A stretch of 26,097 bases of DNA. It comes from Ignavibacteriaceae bacterium (GTDB lineage: Bacteria; Bacteroidota; Ignavibacteria; Ignavibacteriales; Ignavibacteriaceae). Each line of letters begins with the position of its first letter. Position 1 is the stretch's first letter. Positions 1-8,508 of this stretch are shown here, piece after piece. Both the position numbers and the translations under genes were made by a program. The notes beneath the pieces are model-generated. The model saw nothing but the letters and a program-made list of their open reading frames with translations. It was not told the origin of the DNA and did not search any database. The stretch is taken from assembly GCA_023231105.1 (NCBI GenBank), contig JALNWB010000038.1, positions 1 through 26,097 on the forward strand, read 5' to 3'.

Positions 1-53
1 CTGCACAAGGCGCTGCTTTTACAGCAAACAAGATTATGACATTATTAAAATAA
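1..53 (+). CDS. 3' end of a gene cut by the window edge (T9SS sorting-domain tail)
   Basis: Seventeen in-frame codons (from base 3) end in TAA at 51-53. They are identical at nucleotide level to the last codons of the gene at 438-1532 and spell a C-terminal tail ending I-M-T-L-L-K, the usual basic end of a T9SS type A sorting domain. The upstream gene is therefore probably a close paralogue of that secreted carbohydrate-binding-like protein, or at least shares its last segment. The rest lies outside the window. Confidence 0.75.
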   Translation, partial: AQGAAFTANKIMTLLK

Positions 54-78
54 TTCCTCTCTCCTGAATTGTTGTTGT

Positions 79-117
79 AAGCCGGTTAGGGTGAAAAACC
101 TTAACCGGCTTTTTTAT
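79..117 (+). terminator. Rho-independent terminator (copy 1)
   Basis: The stem AAGCCGGTTA pairs with TAACCGGCTT, extended by GG/CC after a one-base bulge. A short A-rich loop and then a T-run follow. It sits 25 bp after the stop at 53 and closes the upstream gene. Copy 2 is at 1558-1596. Confidence 0.9.
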
Positions 118-262
118 TATTTGGGAGGTTACTCAAACAATAAATTTGACAATTCTCCGTGATCAAATTTGACTACCTAAATAAATTTGTATTTTTTTAG
201 CGTTCATTTAAAATAATACAAAACCCATCTATTAAACTTTTTTCAATTTCAAATTTATTTTC

Positions 263-292
263 TTGACAAATAGGACAAAAAAAATTATATTC
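263..292 (+). promoter_or_regulatory. Putative sigma70-like promoter of the first secreted gene
   Basis: TTGACA at 263-268 is followed after 18 bp by TATATT at 287-292. The LacI-type operator begins three bases downstream, which would place it over the transcription start, a classic repression position. The promoter class in this lineage is not certain, so the -10 call is tentative. Confidence 0.5.
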
Positions 293-294
293 AC

Positions 295-310
295 ATGTAA
301 ATGTTTACAT
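295..310. promoter_or_regulatory. LacI-family operator 1
   Basis: ATGTAAATGTTTACAT has 7-bp arms (ATGTAAA/TTTACAT) that are perfectly complementary around a central TG. It differs by one base from the perfect palindrome at 14144-14157. The likely ligand is the LacI-type regulator encoded at 1809-2810. It lies directly after the predicted -10 box of the gene at 438. Confidence 0.75.
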
Positions 311-437
311 TAAGACGTGTTCTGCAATAAATTTACTTCCGATAGTTACTGGCAACTCTTTTTATTGAAGCGAACTTAAATCTTAGATGTGAACATATGC
401 AATAATTTTTTTTTAGAATTTTCTTAAGGAGATCATC

Positions 438-1532
438 ATGAAAAATTTCTTGGTACTTTCTTTATTTCTTTTCTCTGTTTCAGTATTTGGTCAGGCCACC
501 ATTAATTTTGAAACGGTGGGACAAGATTATGTATGGAATATTTTTTCAAATGGACCAACCGATTCCACAGCTCTTTCTGTTGTAGATAATCCTAATACGA
601 CAGGAATTAATACTTCTGCTAAATGTTTAAAATATATTGTTAAAGCTGCCGGTGATCCATGGTCAGGTTTTTGGGGTCAAAGTGCCGGTCCAATTACGCT
701 TACCGCCGATAACTGTATTATTACTTTAATGGTTTATAAAGATGTTATTTCTAATTTTGATTTTAAATTAGAACCACCTAATGTTGATCACAACGTTGCA
801 AATACATTAATTAATCAGTGGGAAAAACTTACGTTTGATTACACGTCAGATATCGGAAAAACAGCAGCTACAATAACTATGATCCCTGATTTCCCAGCGG
901 CAAGAACAGCAGGCAGTGTAAACTATATTGATAATATCGAATTTATTCACTCTGTAGTTCCAGTTGAATTAACTTCATTTAGCGCCAACACAACACAAAG
1001 CGGTATTGAATTAAAGTGGTCAACTGCTACTGAAACTAACAATAAAGGTTTTGAAGTTCAGAAAAGTTCTGACAGCAAAGCTTTCATCACAATCGGTTTT
1101 GTTAACGGAAAAGGGACAACTACTTCAATTCAGCAGTATAATTATGTAGATGCATCTACAACTTCCGGAAAATATTACTATCGTTTGTGTCAAGTTGATT
1201 TTGACGGTTCTTACAAATATTCCGATGTAGTTGAAGCGCAAGGAACTACTCCTTCTACATTTGCTTTATCACAGAACTATCCAAATCCTTTCAACCCGAC
1301 AACAACCATGCAATTTTCTTTAGCAAGCGATGCAAAAGTTGCCATTAAAGTGTTTGATATGTTGGGAAGAGAAGTAGCAAATATTGTTGAAGCAAATTAT
1401 GCTGCAGGCGTTCACAAGGTTGAATTTAATGCTTCAAAACTTACAAGTGGATTGTATGTTTACCAAATTAATGCAGTTCCTGCACAAGGCGCTGCTTTTA
1501 CAGCAAACAAGATTATGACATTATTAAAATAA
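438..1532 (+). CDS. Secreted carbohydrate-binding-like protein with T9SS sorting domain
   Basis: A 364-residue protein with no visible catalytic motif. Residues 1-19 form a signal peptide ending F-G-Q. Residues about 20-170 form a beta-rich jelly-roll-like module resembling carbohydrate-binding modules, with L-K-Y followed by G-D-P-W-S-G-F-W-G; the N-terminal module of the GH144-like enzyme at 8509 has a similar patch. Residues about 173-268 are a fibronectin-III-like domain of the V-E-L-T-S-F type common in this phylum. Residues about 272-364 are a T9SS type A sorting domain with N-Y-P-N-P-F-N-P and a C-terminal lysine. AAGGAG at 426-431 fixes the start. The gene has its own promoter, operator and terminator. 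The inferred role is a surface or released glycan-binding protein that helps capture the locus substrate. The ligand is unproven. Confidence 0.8.
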   Translation: MKNFLVLSLFLFSVSVFGQATINFETVGQDYVWNIFSNGPTDSTALSVVDNPNTTGINTSAKCLKYIVKAAGDPWSGFWGQSAGPITLTADNCIITLMVYKDVISNFDFKLEPPNVDHNVANTLINQWEKLTFDYTSDIGKTAATITMIPDFPAARTAGSVNYIDNIEFIHSVVPVELTSFSANTTQSGIELKWSTATETNNKGFEVQKSSDSKAFITIGFVNGKGTTTSIQQYNYVDASTTSGKYYYRLCQVDFDGSYKYSDVVEAQGTTPSTFALSQNYPNPFNPTTTMQFSLASDAKVAIKVFDMLGREVANIVEANYAAGVHKVEFNASKLTSGLYVYQINAVPAQGAAFTANKIMTLLK

Positions 1533-1599
1533 TTCCTCTCTCCTGAATTGTTGTTGTAAGCCGGTTAGGGTGAAAAACCTTAACCGGCTTTTTTATTAT
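1480..1599 (+). repeat. Direct repeat, copy 2 (120 bp)
   Basis: Identical to bases 1-120; it includes the last codons of the gene at 438-1532 and its terminator. Sequence after 1599 bears no resemblance to sequence after 120. Confidence 0.93.
1558..1596 (+). terminator. Rho-independent terminator (copy 2)
   Basis: Same hairpin as at 79-117: stem AAGCCGGTTA/TAACCGGCTT and a T-run. It ends the single-gene unit at 438-1532 and insulates it from the lacI-led operon. Confidence 0.92.
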
Positions 1600-1739
1600 G
1601 GTTAATAAATTATTTTGATTGTAGAAGGTTTGAAGATTTTTACTTTTTCGGCAGAGGGGAGTAAAAAAACATAATAAGAAGTAGATTGGGGTCTTTTTTT
1701 AATTCGAGCTATTCTATCTGTAGTTTTTTTTATTATTAT

Positions 1740-1768
1740 TTGATAAAATCAGATTAATTTAATAAATT
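1740..1768 (+). promoter_or_regulatory. Putative promoter of the lacI-led operon
   Basis: TTGATA at 1740-1745 and TAAATT at 1763-1768 are separated by exactly 17 bp. The operator starts eight bases further on. This geometry resembles the unit at 263-310. The call is tentative because the region is AT-rich and such boxes arise easily by chance. Confidence 0.4.
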
Positions 1769-1775
1769 TCTTTAC

Positions 1776-1791
1776 ATGAAAACGATTACAT
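1776..1791. promoter_or_regulatory. LacI-family operator 2 (autoregulation)
   Basis: ATGAAAACGATTACAT matches the perfect site at 14144-14157 at 12 of 14 core positions and keeps the central CG. It lies 17 bp before the lacI start codon, so the regulator probably controls its own operon. It is the weakest of the three sites. Confidence 0.6.
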
Positions 1792-1808
1792 TAAAATAAA
1801 TTTAAATT

Positions 1809-2810
1809 ATGACAATCACAATTAAAGAATTGGCGCTTAAGTGCGGAGTTTCAACTGCTACGGTAAGTCGTGCAATGAATGATGATCCAAGTGTTAAAAA
1901 AGCAACGAAAGATAAAGTTCTCTCTTTTGCAAAAAAATTAAACTACAATCCAAATTTATTAGCAAGAAGCTTCGTGACCAAAAAATCAAATATCATTGGT
2001 TTAGTTATGCCTGATATTTTTGGTGAGTTTTTTATGGAAATTATTCATGGAGTAGATGAAGTTTGTTACATAAATAAATATTATACGATGGTTTCCAGTT
2101 CACATGGAAAAAGATCAACAGCTGAGGCTATCGTCGATTTTATGAGTAAAGGGATAGTCGGCGGTATAATCCTTATGACCCCTGCGATTAATGATGAAAT
2201 AAGGAAAATTCTTCGACTTAATGAACTACCCACTGTTGTTATTTCGGGGAAAAGAGATTTTGATAGATGTGACTCTATAAGTATTGATAATTATAACGGC
2301 GCTTATTCGTTAATTGATTATTTGATAAATTCTAAAAAAATTAAAAAAATTGCACATATCTCAGGACCTCTTGAAAATAATGATGCCGTTCAAAGACAAC
2401 GCGGTTATTTAAATGCTTTAGAAGATAACGGCATTAAGGTAAATAAAAATTGGATTATCGAAGGAGATTTTACCACCTTCGGCGGGCAAGCAGCAAGCAC
2501 AAAATTGCTAAAAATGCAAGATAGACCTGAGGTTATCTTTGCAGCAAATGATATGATGGCGATTGGTTGTTACGTTACGGCAAGAGAATTAAATCTAAAA
2601 ATTCCGACAGATTTCGGCGTTGTCGGATTCGATGATATTTTTGTCTCGCAATTTCTTAATCCCCGTTTAACTACAACCCATATTCCTAGTTATGATTTGG
2701 GAAAAGAAGCAGCAACGACTCTTATAAAGCGAATGAATAAACCCGAAAAAAATAAATTCGAACATATTATTGTACCGACTGAATTAATCATTGGCGGCTC
2801 GGTTAAATAA
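1809..2810 (+). CDS. LacI-family transcriptional regulator
   Basis: A 333-residue protein, the usual LacI/GalR length. Residues about 3-23 form the helix-turn-helix (I-K-E-L-A-L-K-C-G-V-S-T-A-T-V-S-R-A), followed by the hinge region around N-P-N-L-L-A-R-S near residue 50. The periplasmic-binding-protein-like effector domain runs from N-I-I-G-L-V-M-P to the end, with the typical F-A-A-N-D-M-M-A-I-G and G-F-D-D segments. There is no Shine-Dalgarno; the leader is almost pure A/T, and the ATG follows the operator directly. The protein heads the glycan operon and is the natural binder of the three palindromes in this window. The inducer is probably a sugar released from the glucan. Family assignment is certain; effector and targets are inferred. 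Confidence 0.95.
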   Translation: MTITIKELALKCGVSTATVSRAMNDDPSVKKATKDKVLSFAKKLNYNPNLLARSFVTKKSNIIGLVMPDIFGEFFMEIIHGVDEVCYINKYYTMVSSSHGKRSTAEAIVDFMSKGIVGGIILMTPAINDEIRKILRLNELPTVVISGKRDFDRCDSISIDNYNGAYSLIDYLINSKKIKKIAHISGPLENNDAVQRQRGYLNALEDNGIKVNKNWIIEGDFTTFGGQAASTKLLKMQDRPEVIFAANDMMAIGCYVTARELNLKIPTDFGVVGFDDIFVSQFLNPRLTTTHIPSYDLGKEAATTLIKRMNKPEKNKFEHIIVPTELIIGGSVK

Positions 2811-2839
2811 TTTTTTTTACATAACAAGTACAAGATTAT

Positions 2840-5224
2840 ATGAAAAGCTTTTCGACTAAATATGGGAATTTCACTCCTGATGGAAATGAATATATTATTA
2901 AAACTCCATTTACTCCAAAACCCTGGATCAATGTTATTTCAAATGGCGAGTACGGACTTGTTCTCTCTCAAACCGGCGGTGGTTTTAGCTGGTTAACTCA
3001 TTCGGAATTTAATAGATTAAATCGCTGGCATCAGGATTTGATTCAAGACAATTGGGGGAAATATTTTTACATAAAAGATAATAAAACCGGTGACGTTTGG
3101 AGTCCAACGTGGAATATTGTTAAAACTCCTCTCGATTTTTATGAAGCCCGATATGGTTTCGGTTACGCTGTTTTCTGCTCTGAATATAAAGGCGTAAAAA
3201 TTACGCTTACTATTTTTGTTCCGATGAATGAATCGCTCGAGGTTTGGGATTTCAAAATAGAGAACAGCAGAGAAAAAAATATTGATCTTTCAATCTTTTC
3301 TTATTTTGAATGGTGTTTGGGATCTTCAGAAGATTTCCATAGAGAATTTCATAAAACTTTTATCGAAACGGAATTCGATGAAAAAACAAATGCAATGATC
3401 GGAACGAAAAGATTATGGGAAATTCCTCTTGGCGACCGCGGACATTGGAATATTGAATATAACTATTTTGGTTTCATCGCTTCGAATAGAACGATTTCAG
3501 ACTATGAAGGAGACAAAGAATCTTTCATAGGTCAGAATAATACTCTTCAAAATCCGCAAGGAATCCGTAATGGAAAACTCACAAAAAAAACCGGCAAATG
3601 GAATGATTCGATTGGAACTATAAAAATTGATTTGGCAATAAATTCAAAATCTTCCCAACAGGCTGCTTTCTATTTTGGTTTGAAAGAAAACAAAGAAGAA
3701 ATCAAAACATCTATTGAGAAATTTAATACCAAAGAAAAAATTGCCGATTCACTCGCGGAAGTAAAAACTTTTTGGGAAATTTATTTAGGAACATTAGAGA
3801 TTGACACTCCCGATGACGCCATGAATCTCGCCGTAAATAAATGGTTTCGTTATCAAGCCATTGCGGGAAGATTATGGGCAAGAACGGCGTATTATCAGCA
3901 GAGCGGAGCGTTTGGATTCCGCGATCAACTTCAAGATAGTTTGGTTTATTTGGCAATTGATCCAGCTTATACGGAAAAACAAATTCGGCTTCATGCAAAA
4001 CATCAGTTTGAAGACGGCGCCGTACTTCATTGGTGGCACCCGATTACTGAAACCGGGCGTCGAACCAATATGACCGATGACCTGTTATGGCTTCCTTATA
4101 TTATTACTCACTACATTGAAGAAACCGGGAACTATGAAATTTTAAAAGCGAATGAACCGTATTACAATTCTGAAAAAGAAGGCAGCCTACTTGAACATTC
4201 GCTTAAAGCATTTGATAAAGTGCTCACGCGGTTGAGCGACAGAGGATTAACGCTTATCGGAGCCGGAGATTGGAATGACGGACTTAGCGCCGTTGGTTTG
4301 GACTGGAAAGGCGAATCAATTTGGCTGACCGAGTTTTTCTATTTAACGCTAAAAAGATTTGTCGCCGTTCTAAATGCAATAAATGAAAATGACAAGTCAA
4401 AATATTACAACGGCAAAGCTGATGAATTGAAAGAAGCATTCAACTTCTATGCATGGGATGGTGAATGGTATTGGGGGGCAACAAAAGATTCCGGAACTAA
4501 AATCGGTAGTAAAGAAAATCAAGATGCTTTCATTTGGCTTAATCCTCAAACGTGGTCAGTGATAAGTGGTATAGCTCCGATAGAAAAGCAAAAGCAAGCA
4601 ATGGATTCGGTAGGGAAGTATCTACTAAAAAAAAATGGTGCGCTTCTGCATTTCCCTGCATATAAAATTCCCGATAAACATATCGGGTATCTCTCACGCT
4701 ACGCACCGGGTAAAAGAGAGAACGGTGGAGTTTATTCTCATGCCGCTACGTGGGCAGTTTGGGCTTATGCATCAATTAAAAACAGTACGATGGCTTATGA
4801 AGCATATAAAAGACTTAACCCGATTTACAGCGGTATGAATCCGGATGAATATGTTGCCGAACCTTTTGTAACTCCCGGAAATATTGACGGACCAGATTCT
4901 CCTAATTACGGTATGGGCGGTTGGACGTGGTACACCGGCTCGGCGTCATGGTTCGTTAAAGTAGCCGTCGATTGGATACTTGGAGTTCGCGCAACACAAG
5001 ACGGCTTGCTTATTGACCCGTGTATTCCGAAGGAATGGAATTCATTTTCGGTTAAGCGGGTTTTCAGAAATTGTACTTATCATATTAAAGTGAATAATGA
5101 CGGTCATGTATCTGATGGCGTTGAAAAAATATTGGTTGATGGAATCGAGCAGACATCAAATCTTGTTCTGCCGCAAAACAAAAAAGAGTGCGATGTAGTT
5201 GTCTATTTAAAAAATAACAAATAA
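2840..5224 (+). CDS. GH94-family glycoside phosphorylase
   Basis: A 794-residue cytoplasmic enzyme without a signal peptide. GH94 enzymes split beta-glucosidic bonds with inorganic phosphate, giving a sugar 1-phosphate. Diagnostic features are the N-terminal beta-sandwich (N-G-E-Y-G near residue 35), F-R-D-Q-L-Q-D-S at 360-367, G-A-G-D-W-N-D-G around Asp477-Asp480, which holds the general acid, and the G-K-R-E-N-G-G-V-Y-S-H phosphate-site segment near residue 630. The length fits disaccharide phosphorylases (cellobiose, laminaribiose, chitobiose type, about 800 residues) better than the roughly 1100-residue 1,2-beta-oligoglucan phosphorylases. The neighbouring GH144-like enzyme nevertheless points to beta-1,2-linked substrates, so specificity is open. 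It starts 29 bp after lacI, with no clear Shine-Dalgarno. Confidence 0.93.
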   Translation: MKSFSTKYGNFTPDGNEYIIKTPFTPKPWINVISNGEYGLVLSQTGGGFSWLTHSEFNRLNRWHQDLIQDNWGKYFYIKDNKTGDVWSPTWNIVKTPLDFYEARYGFGYAVFCSEYKGVKITLTIFVPMNESLEVWDFKIENSREKNIDLSIFSYFEWCLGSSEDFHREFHKTFIETEFDEKTNAMIGTKRLWEIPLGDRGHWNIEYNYFGFIASNRTISDYEGDKESFIGQNNTLQNPQGIRNGKLTKKTGKWNDSIGTIKIDLAINSKSSQQAAFYFGLKENKEEIKTSIEKFNTKEKIADSLAEVKTFWEIYLGTLEIDTPDDAMNLAVNKWFRYQAIAGRLWARTAYYQQSGAFGFRDQLQDSLVYLAIDPAYTEKQIRLHAKHQFEDGAVLHWWHPITETGRRTNMTDDLLWLPYIITHYIEETGNYEILKANEPYYNSEKEGSLLEHSLKAFDKVLTRLSDRGLTLIGAGDWNDGLSAVGLDWKGESIWLTEFFYLTLKRFVAVLNAINENDKSKYYNGKADELKEAFNFYAWDGEWYWGATKDSGTKIGSKENQDAFIWLNPQTWSVISGIAPIEKQKQAMDSVGKYLLKKNGALLHFPAYKIPDKHIGYLSRYAPGKRENGGVYSHAATWAVWAYASIKNSTMAYEAYKRLNPIYSGMNPDEYVAEPFVTPGNIDGPDSPNYGMGGWTWYTGSASWFVKVAVDWILGVRATQDGLLIDPCIPKEWNSFSVKRVFRNCTYHIKVNNDGHVSDGVEKILVDGIEQTSNLVLPQNKKECDVVVYLKNNK

Positions 5225-5295
5225 GATTATCAGAATAATTTCGTTCTTCGTCTCAATAATAATCCGGCATTTTATAATTAAAAAAACTTGGTAGT

Positions 5296-6402
5296 ATGGC
5301 GAATGTAACTCTTAAAAATATTTGCAAAGATTATGGCAAAGGAAACCGCGCCGTAACTGATGTAACAATCGAAATAAAGAATAAAGAATTTGTTGTTCTT
5401 GTCGGTCCTTCGGGATGCGGAAAATCGACAACGCTGAGAATGATCGCCGGTCTGGAAGAAATTTCTTCGGGCGAACTTTTCATTGATGAAAAAGTGATGA
5501 ATTCAATTCCTCCCAAAGATAGAGACATCGCGATGGTGTTTCAAAATTATGCCCTCTATCCGCACATGTCTGTCTTCGACAATATTTCTTTCGGTTTGAA
5601 AATCCGGAAATTTTCGAAAGAAGAAATCATAAAAAGAGTGAGTGAAGCAGCGAAGATTTTAGGTTTAGAGGAATATCTTAAAAGAAAACCGAAAGAGTTA
5701 TCAGGCGGTCAGCGCCAAAGAGTAGCTTTGGGCAGAGCGATTGTACGTCAGCCTAAAGTATTTTTATTTGATGAACCGCTCAGTAATCTCGATGCAAAAC
5801 TTCGTGTGCAAATGCGAACCGAGATTTCAAAGCTGCATAAGAAGTTGGAAGCGACAATTGTTTATGTTACGCATGATCAGGTTGAAGCAATGACGATGGG
5901 TGACCGCATCGTTGTGATGAATAAAGGAGTTGTGCAGCAGGTTGCACCGCCTATAGAATTGTATCAAAAGCCGGTGAATAAATTTGTTGCGGGTTTTATC
6001 GGAAGTCCGGCGATGAATTTTATTCAAGGAACAATTTTAAAAAATGAAAAGTTGTTATTTAAAAGCGATAAAGGTTCGTTAGTATATGAAATTCCATCGG
6101 CGGACGAATCACGTTTATCAAATTATGCCGGTAAAAAAGCATGGATTGGAATTCGTCCCGAAGATATTTATCATTCTTCCGCCAATAATGTTGATACGAC
6201 AAATTTTGCTAAAATAAATATTAAAATTGATTTGGTTGAACCGATGGGAAACGAAACATTTATATATTTTTCACTTGATGACATTCTGATAACAGCACGA
6301 ATATCGGCGAGAGATAATTCCTCCTTCCAAACAAACTCTGCTTTCGCTGTTGATCTTTCCAAAGTTTTTTATTTTGATTCGGAGTCGGAAATCCGGATTT
6401 AA
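5296..6402 (+). CDS. Sugar ABC transporter ATP-binding protein, MsmK/UgpC type
   Basis: A 368-residue ATPase of the carbohydrate importer (CUT1) class. It has Walker A G-P-S-G-C-G-K-S-T at 37-45, signature L-S-G-G-Q at 135-139, Walker B V-F-L-F-D-E-P at 155-161 and the switch histidine H193 in T-H-D-Q. The last third is the OB-fold regulatory domain typical of MalK-like proteins, with G-I-R-P-E-D. It would power the binding protein and permeases at 10941-14076, although three enzyme genes lie between. Such ATPases can serve several transporters. The stop codon is one base before the GH2 start. Confidence 0.95.
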   Translation: MANVTLKNICKDYGKGNRAVTDVTIEIKNKEFVVLVGPSGCGKSTTLRMIAGLEEISSGELFIDEKVMNSIPPKDRDIAMVFQNYALYPHMSVFDNISFGLKIRKFSKEEIIKRVSEAAKILGLEEYLKRKPKELSGGQRQRVALGRAIVRQPKVFLFDEPLSNLDAKLRVQMRTEISKLHKKLEATIVYVTHDQVEAMTMGDRIVVMNKGVVQQVAPPIELYQKPVNKFVAGFIGSPAMNFIQGTILKNEKLLFKSDKGSLVYEIPSADESRLSNYAGKKAWIGIRPEDIYHSSANNVDTTNFAKINIKIDLVEPMGNETFIYFSLDDILITARISARDNSSFQTNSAFAVDLSKVFYFDSESEIRI

Positions 6403-6403
6403 C

Positions 6404-8491
6404 ATGAAAACGTCATCGAAAAATATTTTATTAAACGGACTTTGGAATTATGTAGCGGACCCGGAAGGGAAATACACCTATTCCGAAATAGAAAAACTTG
6501 TTGGTGAAAACAGACAGAGTAAAGTTAGTATTCCATCAAATTGGGAGCGTGTTGGATTTCATAATTTCAATGGCTCGATCTGGTTTGCAAAGCAATTCAC
6601 ATTAAACAATTCTCAAGCACAAAATGAATTTTCAGTTCTTCAATTTAATGGAGTTGATTACTTTACTGATGTGTGGTTGAATGGAAAAAGTATCGGAACG
6701 CATGAAGGGTATTTTCAAAAATTCGCTTTTAATGTTACTGATGTTTTGAAAAGAAACGGTGACAATTTATTAATCGTAAAAGTTACTTCACCGAAAGAAA
6801 TTCCCGGCGAAGTTTGGCCATTGAAGAAACAATTGATCAAAGGAATTTTCAACCACCACGATTGCAGACCCGGCAGTTGGAGCCTTGAATATGGGCAGGA
6901 TCAAAACACCGGTGGCATTTGGAATGATGTTGAACTGTTGCTCGGTGAAAAACTGTTTGTTAAAAATGTTAAAATAATTTCAACTATTCCAACTGAAGAG
7001 AAAAAAGCCAGGATAACCGTTACCACTTCCTATCAGAATAATTTTACACATCAATTTGAATCAAAAATAAAAATTGAAGTACGGCATTCGGGAAAGAAAA
7101 TTCTGCAGAAAGAATACTCTCTTCTTGTTGAACCGAAACAAAATTCATTTACTATTGCTTTCGAAATTGAAAATCCGAAACTTTGGTTTAGCTGGGATAC
7201 CGGCAAACCCGAACTCTATCAACTTGAAATTATTTCCGACTTGTTCAACTCAAAGAACGAAACTTTCGGAATAAAAGAAGTTCGATTAGACGACAAGCAA
7301 AATTTTTATCTCAACGGGAAAAAACTATTTCTTCGCGGAACGAATATTATTCCCACTCAATTTTTAAGTGAATTTTCTCAAGACAAAATTGTAAAACTAG
7401 TAACCGCGATTAAGGAAGCGAATATCAACGTTGTTCGCGTTCATGCACATGTGAACAGACAGGAATTGTACGATGAATTTGATAAGCAGGGAATTTTACT
7501 TTGGCAGGATTTCCCTTTGCAATGGACGTACGATAGTTCACCTGCGTTTGCTGCAAATGCAATTTCGCAAATAAAAGATATGGTGCGTCAGTTTTGCAAT
7601 CATGCTTCAATTGCATTTTGGTGCTGCCACAATGAACCCGGCGAACAGATAAAAACACTCGATCCATTTTTGTACGATGCGGTTTTAAGTGAAGATGCTT
7701 CGCGCATCATCCGGCTTGCATCAAATTATGAAGAGCATCCGTACGACGGCTGGTACTGGGGCAAGAAGGAACATTACGCTGCAACACCGATGGGTCCGCT
7801 TGTTACGGAATTCGGCGCTCAAGCCCTGCCGGAATTTTCTTCTCTTAAAAAATTTTTATCGCCAAAAGCTATTAGCAAGTATGATTGGAAAGAATGGGAA
7901 TATCACAATTTTCAGTTTGACCAGACTTTTAACATTGCAAAAATTGACCGCGGAAAAAATGTTAATGAATTCATCAAAAATTCTCAAATATATCAAGCTG
8001 ATTTGCTTACAACCGCAACTGAATTTTACCGGAGAAAAAAGAATGAAGGAATCACCGGTATTTTCCAATTTATGTTTGTTGATTGCTGGCCTTCAATCAC
8101 ATGGTCAGTGGTGGATTTATACGGGAAGAAAAAAGCCGGTTACGTAGCGTTACAACAAGCGTTCAAGCCGCTGCTGCTTTCAATCAGGTTAAGGCAGGAT
8201 GTCTATCTACCGGAAGCCAAATTCAACGCAGATATTTGGATGATTAACGATCTGCACAAATCATTTAGACATTGCTCATTATCTTTTATTTGGAATGAAA
8301 AAGTTTTGCTCGAAATCAAAAATTTTTCTCTTGCAGAAAATGATAACAAATTTTTCTTTTGGGAATCATTGATTTTCAATTTGCCAAAGGAAATGAAAGT
8401 TGGAAAGCATTCAATTAACGTTTTGCTAAAATCAAAAGAAAAACTTTTAGACGAAAGAAGATTGATCTTTCGGATAGTGACGAAGAAATAA
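6404..8491 (+). CDS. Cytoplasmic GH2-family glycoside hydrolase
   Basis: 695 residues from the ATG at 6404, one base after the ATPase stop. A longer reading from 6350 would overlap the ATPase gene by 53 bp and is unlikely. There is no signal peptide. The N-terminal sugar-binding domain (L-N-G-L-W-N-Y, W-F-A-K-Q-F, D-V-W-L-N-G) and Ig-like domain precede a TIM barrel starting near F-Y-L-N-G-K-K-L-F-L-R-G-T-N. The acid/base is Glu411 in C-H-N-E-P-G and the nucleophile Glu469 in V-T-E-F-G. The W-Q-D-F-P segment resembles beta-mannosidase and exo-glucosaminidase branches of GH2, but family 2 specificities vary. In context it may hydrolyse imported gluco-oligosaccharides or remove substituents. 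The 58-residue spacing between catalytic glutamates is short for the family. Confidence 0.88.
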   Translation: MKTSSKNILLNGLWNYVADPEGKYTYSEIEKLVGENRQSKVSIPSNWERVGFHNFNGSIWFAKQFTLNNSQAQNEFSVLQFNGVDYFTDVWLNGKSIGTHEGYFQKFAFNVTDVLKRNGDNLLIVKVTSPKEIPGEVWPLKKQLIKGIFNHHDCRPGSWSLEYGQDQNTGGIWNDVELLLGEKLFVKNVKIISTIPTEEKKARITVTTSYQNNFTHQFESKIKIEVRHSGKKILQKEYSLLVEPKQNSFTIAFEIENPKLWFSWDTGKPELYQLEIISDLFNSKNETFGIKEVRLDDKQNFYLNGKKLFLRGTNIIPTQFLSEFSQDKIVKLVTAIKEANINVVRVHAHVNRQELYDEFDKQGILLWQDFPLQWTYDSSPAFAANAISQIKDMVRQFCNHASIAFWCCHNEPGEQIKTLDPFLYDAVLSEDASRIIRLASNYEEHPYDGWYWGKKEHYAATPMGPLVTEFGAQALPEFSSLKKFLSPKAISKYDWKEWEYHNFQFDQTFNIAKIDRGKNVNEFIKNSQIYQADLLTTATEFYRRKKNEGITGIFQFMFVDCWPSITWSVVDLYGKKKAGYVALQQAFKPLLLSIRLRQDVYLPEAKFNADIWMINDLHKSFRHCSLSFIWNEKVLLEIKNFSLAENDNKFFFWESLIFNLPKEMKVGKHSINVLLKSKEKLLDERRLIFRIVTKK

Positions 8492-8508
8492 TTATCGAAG
8501 GAATTTGA

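Larger units (their letters stand above)
1..120 (+). repeat. Direct repeat, copy 1 (120 bp)
   Basis: Bases 1-120 match bases 1480-1599 without a difference that I can find (constant offset of 1479). The identity covers the last codons of a T9SS sorting domain, the stop codon and the terminator, and stops abruptly at 120/1599. The left edge lies beyond the window, so the true repeat may be longer. A recent tandem duplication or gene conversion is the simplest explanation. Confidence 0.93.
54..437. other. Intergenic region between the upstream paralogue and the first complete gene
   Basis: This 384-bp gap holds the terminator at 79-117, then about 140 bp of AT-rich sequence in which I see nothing specific. 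A sigma70-like promoter and a LacI-type operator follow at 263-310, and then a roughly 125-bp untranslated leader with a Shine-Dalgarno AAGGAG at 426-431. I see no ORF in it. Confidence 0.7.

Noticed and set aside
6350..6403. An upstream ATG that would lengthen the GH2 protein by 18 residues.
   Set aside because: It lies within the ATPase gene, and the added residues do not resemble the start of GH2 enzymes. The ATG at 6404 directly follows the ATPase stop and begins just before the conserved N-terminal domain.
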